Below are positions 42,942 to 51,145 of a stretch of 64,000 nt of DNA, piece after piece. The notes beneath the pieces were generated by a model, which was given only the letters and a program-made list of their open reading frames with translations, was not told where the DNA came from and ran no database searches. The first letter of the stretch is position 1, and each line of letters opens with the position of its first letter. A program made the translations under genes and the position numbers. Source of the DNA: Rossellomorea vietnamensis (GTDB lineage: Bacteria > Bacillota > Bacilli > Bacillales > Bacillaceae_B); contig NZ_VTEI01000003.1 in assembly GCF_008180415.1 (NCBI RefSeq), forward strand, positions 581,556 to 645,555, written 5' to 3'.

Positions 42942-43412
42942 CTATGGAATTATGCAGGCCGGCACAGAGACTGTCTCCGTTTTCACCTGGGCGCGATAGG
43001 AAAGCAGGGATTCCTGTATGATGTGATTTGTAAAGTTTCTGTCTATCTCCGGAATCAGATCTTTTGCTATGCACCAGGCATTTTCTTCAATCTGCAGGGC
43101 AATTCGTTTTCGTTCATACTCATCGGAGGAATCCAGCCTGTCTGCAAGTTCCTCGAGTTCATTATCTCCCGCGTGGCCCAATTCGTGGGCAAAAACCACA
43201 GTAAAGTATTCATAAAAATGATCCAGTGTCGAAAACAGGATTTTACACTGTCTTTTGATTTCATCGATATACATCGTAATTGTATGAGTGCCCATATTGT
43301 ATTTTCCGCCGGCAATCCGCTTACCTGGAAAGTCCTTCGCCAGCATCACATTGACGCTGCTGCCCGCTCTCGCTTGCAAGGTACTTGTGATTTGCTGCAA
43401 TTTACTATCCAT
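42942..43412 (-). CDS. HELGH-motif putative metalloprotein
   Basis: A protein of about 156 residues with a zincin-type motif VVFAHELGHAGD (HELGH at 76-80) in the middle of a helix, followed by acidic helices (ELEELADRLDSSDEYERK) that could supply the third zinc ligand. There is no signal peptide or membrane segment, so it would act in the cytoplasm. I do not recognise the family; an ImmA/IrrE-like protease is one possibility. The start is uncertain: ATG 43412 has a poor site, and GTG 43430 is an alternative. Confidence 0.65.
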   Translation of the reverse strand: MDSKLQQITSTLQARAGSSVNVMLAKDFPGKRIAGGKYNMGTHTITMYIDEIKRQCKILFSTLDHFYEYFTVVFAHELGHAGDNELEELADRLDSSDEYERKRIALQIEENAWCIAKDLIPEIDRNFTNHIIQESLLSYRAQVKTETVSVPACIIP

Positions 43413-43564
43413 TTCCAAATCCAAACACACCTTTTTTAAGAATTGGCTTTCAGAAATCCATACACCCCATTATATTCATCTCCCAATCATAAATGAATCT
43501 TTTCGGTCAAAAGCCCCTACTCTCTTTATCGCCACATTCTTATTACAATAACCGGTTTAGGGCA

Positions 43565-43612
43565 CAAAAAAACGTATTAGACAGACAGGCAAGCCCGGTC
43601 GTCTAATACGTG
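43565..43612 (-). terminator. Rho-independent terminator of the PspA operon
   Basis: Minus strand ACGTATTAGAC / GTCTAATACGT with a loop of about 24 nt and seven T. The 5' arm includes the stop codon of the spermidine-synthase-like gene. Confidence 0.85.
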
Positions 43613-45153
43613 GTCCATGCTTTCTCATATTTCTGGATCAAATTCGGGTTGATCAATGTGTTGATTTCCAGCTTCACTTCTTTACCATTCTCATCTGTTA
43701 TCGAGGAATCAATGTCTTTTCCAAAGGCACCTAAGCCATTCAGCACTTCGTCCGTTAAAAACTTTGTCTCCACCTCTATATCCAGCTCCGATAGAGATGG
43801 TTTTTCCCGTGAAGCCAGAACGAATCCCCAGTCTCCGAAGCTTGGTACATCAACATGAAGGTTCGCTGTATTCAATCCCGCTGCCTGGATGGTTTTATCA
43901 ATGCTCCAATACACTTCGGTCGCAAAAGTCGGGCTGGTACTCTGCACCATGATCGTGCCTCCCGGTGGGAGATGGTTGCGGAGCAGCTGATAGAATTCCA
44001 ATGTGTAGAGTTTATTTAATGACTCGTTATTAGGATCAGGAAGATCGACTAAGATGACATCATAGAGATCTGTGGATTTTTCCATATAATTAAACGCATC
44101 CTCATTGATGACTTCGACACGCTCATCTTCAAAAGCTTGTCCATTCAGTTCGGCTATGGAAGGGTTCTCTTTGGCCAGCTCTACAACACGGGGGTCAAGA
44201 TCCACGAGTGTGATGTGTCTGATCTCATCATACTTTCTCAACTCCCTGACGGCGAGCCCGTCCCCGCCCCCAAGGATAAGGATATTTTCTTTTCTGTCCG
44301 CACCGGCCATGGCTGGATGAACCAGGGTTTCATGATACCGGTATTCGTCCGATGAACTGAATTGCAGCTGGCCGTCCAGGAACATCCGCAGGTCGCCTTG
44401 TTCTTTCGTAAGGATGATTTGCTGATAATTCGTGTTCTCCGAGTGGACTATAGGGTCACGGTACAATTTTTGCTCAAACGAAAAGGCCATTTCTTCTCCC
44501 CAAAACACTCCCGATAACAAGAAGATAAATACTGCGATGCCGGCAGAGGCATGTTTTTTCAAGGATCGGATCTCATCTTTAAAATACACAATGAGCCAAA
44601 GAGCCACGACCACATTTACTAAGGCGACAATAAAAGCTGTTTTGACCAGGCCGAATTGAGGCCTCAGAAGATAGACAAACAGCAGACCGCCAATTAAACC
44701 TCCCGCATAATCTGAAAAAAGCACCCTTGCTGTACTGCGGTTTAACGTTTCTCCAATCTCGTTAGCTTTTCTAATCAAAATCGGCAGTTCAACCCCTGTC
44801 AGCGCTCCCACGATAGCTGTAACAGCATAGAGGAAAAAGGCGTCCGTCCCTTCACCAAAGAAGGCGGTTACTCCGAACAAGGTAAAAATGGACAGACCGC
44901 CGATCAGACCGATGAGCAACTCGATCCAGATAAAAGAGACGATAAGATTCTTTGTTACTTTTTCACTGATAGAAGCGCCGATTCCCATACCCGTCAAGAA
45001 GAGCGAAATCGTTAAGGTATATTGCTTCACACCGTCACCCAGAATATAAGATCCCGCGGCACCAAACAGGACTTCAAAGATAATCCCGCAAATCGAGACA
45101 ATCCCTGAAGCCCAATAAATTGCTTTCGTTTTTCGAATTCCTTCATTTTCCAC
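43603..45153 (-). CDS. Membrane-anchored spermidine synthase-like aminopropyltransferase
   Basis: A 516-residue fusion of seven to eight N-terminal transmembrane helices (about 12-215) with a spermidine synthase domain (about 225-450). The domain keeps LDGQLQFSSSDEYRYHE, the SAM-type motif ILILGGGDG (292-299), TLVDLDP and VDLPDPN. A soluble SpeE has no membrane part; this form is fused to a transporter-like module. It is the last gene of the sigma-W/PspA operon and overlaps the operon terminator. Polyamine transfer to a membrane or envelope target is inferred, not shown. Confidence 0.85.
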   Translation of the reverse strand: MENEGIRKTKAIYWASGIVSICGIIFEVLFGAAGSYILGDGVKQYTLTISLFLTGMGIGASISEKVTKNLIVSFIWIELLIGLIGGLSIFTLFGVTAFFGEGTDAFFLYAVTAIVGALTGVELPILIRKANEIGETLNRSTARVLFSDYAGGLIGGLLFVYLLRPQFGLVKTAFIVALVNVVVALWLIVYFKDEIRSLKKHASAGIAVFIFLLSGVFWGEEMAFSFEQKLYRDPIVHSENTNYQQIILTKEQGDLRMFLDGQLQFSSSDEYRYHETLVHPAMAGADRKENILILGGGDGLAVRELRKYDEIRHITLVDLDPRVVELAKENPSIAELNGQAFEDERVEVINEDAFNYMEKSTDLYDVILVDLPDPNNESLNKLYTLEFYQLLRNHLPPGGTIMVQSTSPTFATEVYWSIDKTIQAAGLNTANLHVDVPSFGDWGFVLASREKPSLSELDIEVETKFLTDEVLNGLGAFGKDIDSSITDENGKEVKLEINTLINPNLIQKYEKAWTTY

Positions 45154-45237
45154 TGATAAGTCCCCTTTATGAAAGCCTTCGGGTTAAATTGAGATTCTTG
45201 TCTCCGCCCAGCTGTGAAGCCGAACGGAGAATTCACA

Positions 45238-45633
45238 TTACGTAATTGAAGCCCCGATGACAAATGCCAATCCGACAGATACGGCAAAGGTGATGATTCC
45301 AACTGCCATATTGCCCTTGTGCAGCTGTTCCTCAACTGAAAACTTTCTTGTCAACAGTTCAAACAGCAAGTATGCGACCATTTGCAGGACGACCCCAAAA
45401 GCGCCCCAGATCAGTGTGTCGGTCAGTACGGAGCTATGGTATATCGAAAAAGCCAGGACGATGCAGATTCCGATCACTTTTCCGCTTATAGAAAGGGCAA
45501 CCGCTTGATTCCCTGCCAGTACCTCATCCCAATCCTTGTATTTACTTGTCAACAATTCAAAAATATAGAGTCCAATTATTACAATTACTATCGCTATTGC
45601 AAAGTACATAAGTGTTAAAATAAATGGTTCCAT
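45238..45633 (-). CDS. DUF350 membrane protein
   Basis: A 131-residue protein with four transmembrane helices in two similar halves (FELLTSKYKDWDEVLAGNQAVA and FELLTRKFSVEEQLHKGNMAVG are an internal repeat), typical of DUF350 (YjfL in E. coli). It lies between the DUF4247 lipoprotein and the spermidine synthase. DUF350 proteins recur next to PspA and synthase genes; the function is unknown. Its minus-strand downstream gap of 84 bp has no terminator. Confidence 0.87.
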   Translation of the reverse strand: MEPFILTLMYFAIAIVIVIIGLYIFELLTSKYKDWDEVLAGNQAVALSISGKVIGICIVLAFSIYHSSVLTDTLIWGAFGVVLQMVAYLLFELLTRKFSVEEQLHKGNMAVGIITFAVSVGLAFVIGASIT

Positions 45634-45771
45634 GCCTCAGTCTCCCTTCTAAATTCCTTATTCACCGTTTGCAGCACAGGATCCCCGGATAATGCGTCCG
45701 AAAAGAATGAACGTCCTTTTTTCTCTTCGGAACATTTGCCTGCCGGAGGTGAACAGTGCGCTTCCATTTTT

Positions 45772-46374
45772 TTATTTTCCGGCACCAGGACCCCCGCCCC
45801 TGACAGAAGATGATCCTCCGCGGATAGGTGCTTTATTGTAGCCTGTAAAAGTTCCGCCTGATCGGCTATATCCGCCGTAGCACAATTCAGGGTTATTTCT
45901 GCATTTTAGGCGCTGACTTCTGTCCCAGTCATTGGTACCGAGTAAACTATTCAAAACCGAATAGAGCAGCAGACCCTCAAAGAAACTAGGGCTGTAGTTG
46001 TTGCGCACAAACCGGTCATTAGCTACCTCAATCATGGTGTTCGCACTGTCTTCCTCATCTTCTGTAAGGATGACAAACAACTCGTCATAGACAAGCACCT
46101 GCTTATTGTCCTTCTTATCACTGATTCTTTCGGGTTCCACGTGATTCTGGATAGCTTGTGCTACTTCATCAATTGATTGATTTTCTGCTATGTAAACTTC
46201 TGAATAATTGCTGTCATCCGCCCCGCTTGCCACCGTATCGGTAAAGGTATATTGATTGTTGATAAAGTCGACTATACCTTCCTTGAATATTGAACCGCTC
46301 CCTGAACCAGGGCCAGGACCGCAGGCGGCCAGCATAATCATTGTAATAATCAAGACCGCTAACGACTTCTTCAT
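45772..46374 (-). CDS. DUF4247 lipoprotein
   Basis: A 200-residue precursor with a lipoprotein signal ending LAAC (Cys18), a Gly/Pro/Ser linker, a folded domain (about 30-165), and a Gly/Arg/Ser-rich low-complexity tail (GGSSSVRGGGPGAGK). It fits DUF4247. ATG 46374 follows AGGTGAG. It stands 202 bp after pspA and 138 bp before DUF350. A fragment of the dispersed hairpin repeat (GGAACATTTGCCTGCCGGAGG) lies in the downstream gap near 45728. Confidence 0.82.
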   Translation of the reverse strand: MKKSLAVLIITMIMLAACGPGPGSGSGSIFKEGIVDFINNQYTFTDTVASGADDSNYSEVYIAENQSIDEVAQAIQNHVEPERISDKKDNKQVLVYDELFVILTEDEEDSANTMIEVANDRFVRNNYSPSFFEGLLLYSVLNSLLGTNDWDRSQRLKCRNNPELCYGGYSRSGGTFTGYNKAPIRGGSSSVRGGGPGAGK

Positions 46375-46576
46375 TAACTCACCTGCTTTCACTTGCTCAT
46401 ACTTCAAATTGATTTGATTTGTTCCCAAGCGGCCTGCTTGGATACATCTTCTCCACTAGCTCCTCAAGTTCGTGTCCTCAAGAAGACTGCCTGAATACAC
46501 CTTCCAAGTGCATTGCTTCCAAGAAGACATACATAAGCAGGAACCGCACAAGGAGGCGATTCCTGAAGCTGCAGAT

Positions 46577-47248
46577 CTATTCTTTTCCTAGTTGTTTCTT
46601 TAGGGCTGCCAGCTCATCGTCCACACCGTTGCTCTTATCTAATGCATCAAGTTCATCATCAAGGCTTCGGTTCGACGATCTCATATCCTCGCTTGTTTCA
46701 GCTTCTGCTTCAAACTGCAGGACTTTCTCTTCCATACGGTCGAAGCCTTTTCTGGATTCGTCCCCGCCAATAGAAGACATGGCCCGGTTCATTTTTGTAC
46801 GTGTTTTTGCCGATTCAGCGCGCGCTTTTAATGAATCCTTCTTCAGCTTCATTTGGTTGTATTCATTCTTCATTTCATCAAGCTTCTTGCGCAGGCTGTC
46901 CGCATCGCCTTTGGCTCTCTCATAGGATTCACGCATTGTATCAGCCTGTGCACTGTGGGTTTTCTTGTCTTCTAGTGCTCTTCTGGCAAGATCGTCATTG
47001 CCGGCTTCCAGTGCTTTGACTGCCTGCTGCTGTCTCTTCTCCGCCATTTTGTCTGCTTCTTCATATTTTCTTTGAAGCATTTTTTCATTCGCGATCTGCT
47101 TCGCTACCGCCGCCTCTGCGTCACGGATATCCGCTTCCATCTCACGCATGAACTGATCAAGCATCTTCACCGGATCTTCCGCTTTATCAAGCATGGCATT
47201 CAACTCTGAACCTACTACCGTTTTTACTCTTTTAAATAATTGAAACAT
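46577..47248 (-). CDS. pspA: PspA/IM30 family protein
   Basis: A 223-residue, almost entirely coiled-coil protein. It starts with the amphipathic membrane-binding helix MFQLFKRVKTVVGSELNAM, then EDPVKMLDQFMREMEADI, which is diagnostic for PspA/Vipp1/LiaH. Such proteins form ESCRT-III-like rings that guard the membrane against leakage. It lies 16 bp after the DUF4178 gene behind a sigma-W promoter; B. subtilis pspA is also in the sigma-W regulon. Confidence 0.93.
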   Translation of the reverse strand: MFQLFKRVKTVVGSELNAMLDKAEDPVKMLDQFMREMEADIRDAEAAVAKQIANEKMLQRKYEEADKMAEKRQQQAVKALEAGNDDLARRALEDKKTHSAQADTMRESYERAKGDADSLRKKLDEMKNEYNQMKLKKDSLKARAESAKTRTKMNRAMSSIGGDESRKGFDRMEEKVLQFEAEAETSEDMRSSNRSLDDELDALDKSNGVDDELAALKKQLGKE

Positions 47249-47264
47249 GATTTCAGCCTCCTGA

Positions 47265-47774
47265 TTAATTACTTGCGATTATTTTGATTTCATATTCATT
47301 AATTTCATATCCGCTGCTGACCTCGATTTCACTGCCCCAAATCTCCACGGATAAATAACTTTCTTCCTCTTCATCCTCAAAGTCGAAGTAACGGCAATTT
47401 ATGTCATTCACATTTTTCCCGCGGCCTTCTCCTTTTACTCTTGCACTTCCGGATTCATCCAAGTAATAACGTGTTCCGTTATACTCGATTTCTTCCGGTA
47501 TCGGTTCACTCAGCTTCAGCTTCACTTTCTCATAGATCCCTAAATACACCTGATCATCCATCTCAGCGCTCAGCCACACTGTACGTCCCGGGCTTTCTAA
47601 TTGATATCCTATCCATTCAAAGCCATGGTCATTGTATGTTAGCTTGCTGACCACTTCATAGTCCTCAAGATCATATGCTACAATATCTCCGACTTCAATT
47701 GTGAAAACATTTCGTTCTTTTACGACTGGCACCTCTTTTTCTTTTTTGCCAAACAGCCTTTTTAGTATGCTCAT
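47265..47774 (-). CDS. DUF4178 domain protein
   Basis: A 169-residue soluble protein with the DUF4178 beta-rich domain (about 25-165: VGDIVAYDLEDYEVV, WLSAEMDDQVYLGIYEKV, YLDESGSARV). A basic N-terminus (LKRLFGKKEKE) may associate with membranes. The function is unknown; it commonly neighbours pspA and DUF350. AGGTGAAAAC precedes the ATG. First gene of the five-gene operon, 41 bp from a sigma-W promoter. Confidence 0.87.
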   Translation of the reverse strand: MSILKRLFGKKEKEVPVVKERNVFTIEVGDIVAYDLEDYEVVSKLTYNDHGFEWIGYQLESPGRTVWLSAEMDDQVYLGIYEKVKLKLSEPIPEEIEYNGTRYYLDESGSARVKGEGRGKNVNDINCRYFDFEDEEEESYLSVEIWGSEIEVSSGYEINEYEIKIIASN

Positions 47775-47814
47775 GTTTTCACCTCCGTCCAGATTCTCTA
47801 TGTTCTTACTAACT

Positions 47815-47842
47815 TATACGCACTGCGAATCAAAAAGTTTCA
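47815..47842 (-). promoter_or_regulatory. Sigma-W (ECF) promoter, exact consensus
   Basis: Minus strand TGAAAC (47837-47842), exactly 16 nt, then CGTA (47817-47820). TGAAAC-N16-CGTA is the B. subtilis sigma-W consensus. It lies 41 nt before the first codon of the DUF4178-pspA operon. Confidence 0.9.
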
Positions 47843-48105
47843 GATTTACGCCAATTCTATTGTATGTATATTATATATTTTTAAATATCATCTTACTTAC
47901 TTCAACCCATCTGGTCTGAATCCTTTATTTTTTCACTTGATTTATGAACTTTGAGACTTTACTAACAAGCTGTACTTCCACATTGTTTCAAATCTAATTA
48001 TCCCTGCCTATCCATTATAAGTCTAACATTAAACCTTCAATATTTAATAAAAGGGTTTTTCTCCAAATATACAGAAGTAGTAAGGAAAATGCTATAGGAG
48101 GAAAG

Positions 48106-48609
48106 ATGATGGAAGATACACAACTTTTTAAGCAAATGGATTTCATCCGTATGAGAACGATTGCCGCATTGGACAACACAACGGAAGAAATGGCTGACTT
48201 TGTGCCGGACGGCTTCAAAAATTCCATCCGTTGGAATTTGGGCCATATATATTTAAGCCATGAAAACCTTATCCATTCTTTCGCAGGAGAAAAAGGACAA
48301 ATCCCCGAAGGTTTTGCTGAAATGTTTGGCTTCAATACAAGTCCTGCTTCCTGGGAAGGAACGCCTCCTTCACTTAAGGAGTTAAGACGGCTCTTGTCTG
48401 AACAGCCGGAAAGGTTAAAGGCCTCTTTCATGGGAAGACTATCGGAGAAAGGGGAAAAGCCTTTCCAAATGACAAAGCAAATTGCTTTTGAAACGTTAGC
48501 CGAAGTGGTTTCTTTCGCGAACTGGCATGAAGGCCTTCATCAAGGAGCCATCACCACCATCAAACGTGTGCAGGGGATTGAAAACTTATGGGAGCCTGTT
48601 CATGCATAA
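48106..48609 (+). CDS. DinB superfamily protein
   Basis: A 167-residue four-helix-bundle DinB_2-type protein with the metal-ligand histidines in NLGHIYLSHEN and WHEGLHQGAI. Such proteins are putative thiol S-transferases or hydrolases. It is unrelated in detail to the DinB gene at 34928. GGAGG lies 4-8 nt before a double ATG. Monocistronic; a hairpin repeat follows instead of a normal terminator. Confidence 0.85.
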   Translation: MMEDTQLFKQMDFIRMRTIAALDNTTEEMADFVPDGFKNSIRWNLGHIYLSHENLIHSFAGEKGQIPEGFAEMFGFNTSPASWEGTPPSLKELRRLLSEQPERLKASFMGRLSEKGEKPFQMTKQIAFETLAEVVSFANWHEGLHQGAITTIKRVQGIENLWEPVHA

Positions 48610-48617
48610 AAGCCATC

Positions 48618-48715
48618 TATAATGACAGGCAAATGTTCCTCAGAGAAAAAAAGGTCCTCTTTCCTTTTATGCTCTGAGGGTTATTTGACCCCGAGGGGCT
48701 AAATCCGTTCCAGTG
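48618..48715. repeat. Hairpin repeat, single copy
   Basis: The stem CCTCAGAG ... CTCTGAGG is perfect here, whereas other copies have CTCAAGAG/CTCTTGAG or CGCAGAG/CTCTGCG. CAAATGTT and GTTATTTG flank it. It directly follows the DinB-type gene and could serve as its terminator or 3' stabiliser. Confidence 0.7.
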
Positions 48716-48803
48716 GGTACGGATCCTCAGGCGCTGCAGCTAGATGTGGAGGATGCTGCTATAAGTTATCCATAGAGGGTTAATTTATAATTTCCTAAAC
48801 AAT

Positions 48804-48838
48804 AAAAAAGCCATTCCAGATAGCTGGAATGGCTTTAG
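48804..48838 (-). terminator. Rho-independent terminator (DUF378 gene)
   Basis: Minus strand AAAGCCATTCCAG / CTGGAATGGCTTT followed by six T. Confidence 0.88.
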
Positions 48839-48860
48839 TCTGCTGATAAAGCAGCTTATA

Positions 48861-49058
48861 TTAATCTTTGATTCTGCCAAAAAGTTTGATGCAGTAAATC
48901 GCTGAAAGACCAACAAGGATGTAAACAATTTTAGAAAGAATGGCTTCCTGTCCGCCAAAGATGGCTGCCACTAGGTCAAATTCGAATAATCCGACAAGCA
49001 GCCAGTTTAGGCCTCCGACAATTAATAGTATCAGTGCAATTGAATCTAATGCTTTCAT
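48861..49058 (-). CDS. DUF378 small membrane protein
   Basis: A 65-residue protein with two transmembrane helices separated by FEFDLVAAIFGG, fitting DUF378 (ALDSIALILLIVGGLNWLLVG is the family's first helix). The function is unknown. AAGGAGGAG precedes the ATG. It has a possible sigma-B promoter upstream and a terminator downstream. Confidence 0.87.
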   Translation of the reverse strand: MKALDSIALILLIVGGLNWLLVGLFEFDLVAAIFGGQEAILSKIVYILVGLSAIYCIKLFGRIKD

Positions 49059-49104
49059 GGCTCCTCCTCCTTAAAGGGTTTTATTTCACTTTCTTGCTAA
49101 ATAT

Positions 49105-49129
49105 ATGCCCTAAAAATTTTTGATAAAAC
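49105..49129 (-). promoter_or_regulatory. Possible sigma-B promoter
   Basis: Minus strand GTTTTA (49124-49129), 13-nt spacer, GGGCAT (49105-49110): one mismatch in each half to GTTTAA/GGGTAT. It lies 47 nt upstream of the DUF378 start. Confidence 0.5.
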
Positions 49130-49241
49130 ATCCGACTGTATTATTTTCGTTTAATTTTTGTTTAGTTTTTGTCTATCTCAGGTAAGTACCTATTATTCAA
49201 AAAAAACCGCCTCCTGAGAGACGATTTTGAAATTCTAGTTA

Positions 49242-49326
49242 GACTCTTTTCTTAAACTTTGCTGCTATTTGATACTGACTGTTCTTGTGGATTTTTCCAA
49301 AAGCAAGAATATATTCGAAAACAGCT
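49242..49326. mobile_element. MITE-like element, copy D, internally deleted
   Basis: An 85-bp element with ends GACTCTTTTCTTAAACTTTG and, inverted, AGCTGTTTTCGAATATATTC. It is flanked by TCTAGTTA and TCTGATTA (6 of 8 identical). The interior is shortened. It lies just downstream of the Gfo/Idh gene. Confidence 0.7.
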
Positions 49327-49331
49327 TCTGA

Positions 49332-50333
49332 TTATAATCGTACAGGAGCACTTTTTTCTAAGGACTCGTAACAAGCTTGAATGGCCTTGATATTTCTTAT
49401 GGTATCTAAAGGGGAGTAAACAGGTTTTTTCCCATTCAGTATGCACTCGCTGAAGTGGTTTGTTTGAATCTCATATTGATTTCCCTCCAGTACCTCCTTT
49501 TTCTCCGTTCCTTGTTCATCCAGTATGATGATGCTGACTTCTCCGTTAGGAAAGCGGTCTGAACGGTAGGCAAATGGAACCTTGATTGTTCCTTTAGTTC
49601 CGGAAACTTCATAGTAATCCCTCATAGGCTGATCAAATCCGCACTCGAAGCTTGCGGTCACCCCTTTTTCAAAACTGAGAAGGCCTGATGCTTTCGTATC
49701 TACCTCAAATTCCTCATGAACATCCGCCTTCACATAGGCTTCTATCGGTTCTTGCCCTAATATATACCTGGTGGAATGGATGCAGTAGCAGCCGACATCC
49801 CAGATGCTTCCTCCACCAAGTCCTCTATCCAGCCTGATATTCTGCTTGTTTGTTTCAAGATCCAGTTTAAAGGTAAATGCCGACCTCATGTGCCTCACTT
49901 CTCCAATGGTACCTTCTGCAATCAGTTCCCTGACCCGATTGTGCTGTGTATGGAACTGGTACATGAAGGCCTCCATGAAAAGGACATTATTTGAACGGCA
50001 GGCTTCGGCCATTTCCTCTACGTCTTCAGCGTTCAATGCTGCTGGTTTTTCACACAGCACATGCTTGCCTTTCTCTGCCGCTTTCGTGACCCATTCCTTG
50101 TGCATGGTATTGGGCAGCGGGATGTAGACCGCTTGAATCTCAGGATCGTCTAAAAGTTCTTCATAGCTCTGATATGCTTTCGGAATGGAAAATTCATTTG
50201 CGGCTTCTTCTGCCTTGCCGCTGATGCTTGCAATTGCTGTGACCTCGGCATTTCCACAACTTTGGAGTGCTGGGATGATAGCCTTTTTGGCGATATTGGC
50301 TGTACTCATAATTCCCCATTTTACAGTGCTCAT
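49332..50333 (-). CDS. Gfo/Idh/MocA family oxidoreductase
   Basis: A 333-residue NAD(P)-dependent sugar-type dehydrogenase: N-terminal Rossmann domain (KWGIMSTANIAKKAIIPAL), the EKP motif in HVLCEKPAALN, and a C-terminal domain with GGGSIWDVGCYCIHSTRYIL holding the catalytic Asp/His region. The substrate is probably a sugar or a trans-dihydrodiol. GGAGGAG precedes the ATG at 50333. It lies 39 bp after gtrA on the same strand, so they may be co-transcribed. Confidence 0.88.
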   Translation of the reverse strand: MSTVKWGIMSTANIAKKAIIPALQSCGNAEVTAIASISGKAEEAANEFSIPKAYQSYEELLDDPEIQAVYIPLPNTMHKEWVTKAAEKGKHVLCEKPAALNAEDVEEMAEACRSNNVLFMEAFMYQFHTQHNRVRELIAEGTIGEVRHMRSAFTFKLDLETNKQNIRLDRGLGGGSIWDVGCYCIHSTRYILGQEPIEAYVKADVHEEFEVDTKASGLLSFEKGVTASFECGFDQPMRDYYEVSGTKGTIKVPFAYRSDRFPNGEVSIIILDEQGTEKKEVLEGNQYEIQTNHFSECILNGKKPVYSPLDTIRNIKAIQACYESLEKSAPVRL

Positions 50334-50372
50334 TTCTTCTTCTCCTCCTTTAGTCAATTATGGCACGAACGA

Positions 50373-50879
50373 TTATCTGATTCTGCTGCGTTTCCCTTTT
50401 ACAGATGATTCCCCTTCTGTCCGGAAGACCAAATATTTCATAAAAAGAAAGCTTGCCCCCGAAGACAGGAGCATGGCCAGGGCTTTCGAGAGGTTGTGTA
50501 CCAGAAACAGCTGCAATGATGTAAGACCCAGCAACTGAACTGACCCAAAGAATACGGCATTGCTGATCATCGCCTGTATCACGAAGGTAAGTTTTACCGG
50601 CCTTTCCTGCTGCCCTCTTTAAAAGTCAGACGCGAATTCCAAAAATAACTGTTTGAACACAGCCAGGGTATAGGCGGCTGTATTGAAAAGGACCAATACT
50701 GCCCCTTGTTCTGCAGGGTATAGAAGTAAGAACAAATTTAATGAAAATATATCAATAAATGCGTTCATTATTCCAATGATGCTGAAATTGATTGAGTTAA
50801 AAAAAGCCCCTTGATTTTTTTCCGGCCATACCTTCCTCCGAGCTTTTGACTGTTGAATTTTATCTAGAGTATATCTCAA
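50373..50879 (-). pseudogene. GtrA family membrane protein with two compensating frameshifts
   Basis: GtrA-type proteins (four helices) are thought to flip undecaprenyl-linked sugars. The first frame gives NFSIIGIMNAFIDIFSLNLF and ends NTAAYTLAVF. After one extra A (AAA for AA near 50635) the next part reads NSYFWNSRLTFKEGSRKG. A missing base near 50599-50604 (GGCCGG) then restores the original frame: PVKLTFVIQAMISNAVFFGS to the end. The shifts are +1 and -1, so both ends share one frame while the centre is out of frame and hits a stop. This is either recent damage or homopolymer errors. Confidence 0.78.
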
Positions 50880-50881
50880 AT

Positions 50882-51057
50882 TTAATGGAAAATCTTCTCA
50901 GAACCATCCAAAACTTCATACAGTTCATTTTCTTCACAAAAGCAGTGGCCACTATTACATTTTCCTTTGCAAGAAATCTTTTCCAGAATAATTTTCTGAA
51001 ATCCGGGTAAAGACGGATAGAAATTGAGACAGTCTGTTGAAAGAGAATGACTAGCAT
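50882..51057 (-). other. Possible Cys-rich small gene, perhaps frameshifted
   Basis: One minus-strand frame reads SHSLSTDCLNFYPSLPGFQK, then CKGKCNSGHCFCEENELYEV, ending at 50882. The cluster CxxxC-x4-CxC looks like a metal site. The only good start (ATG 51057, after AGAGGAG) is one base out of frame with it. A single-base loss right after the ATG would explain this. Equally, it may be chance. Confidence 0.35.
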
Positions 51058-51145
51058 TTACTCCTCTTGTATATGCTCACTGCTGTTACGGTCAAACTAT
51101 ATATGAAGCTGGGATCACCGACTTTCATATCAAAGGGAGAGAGCC

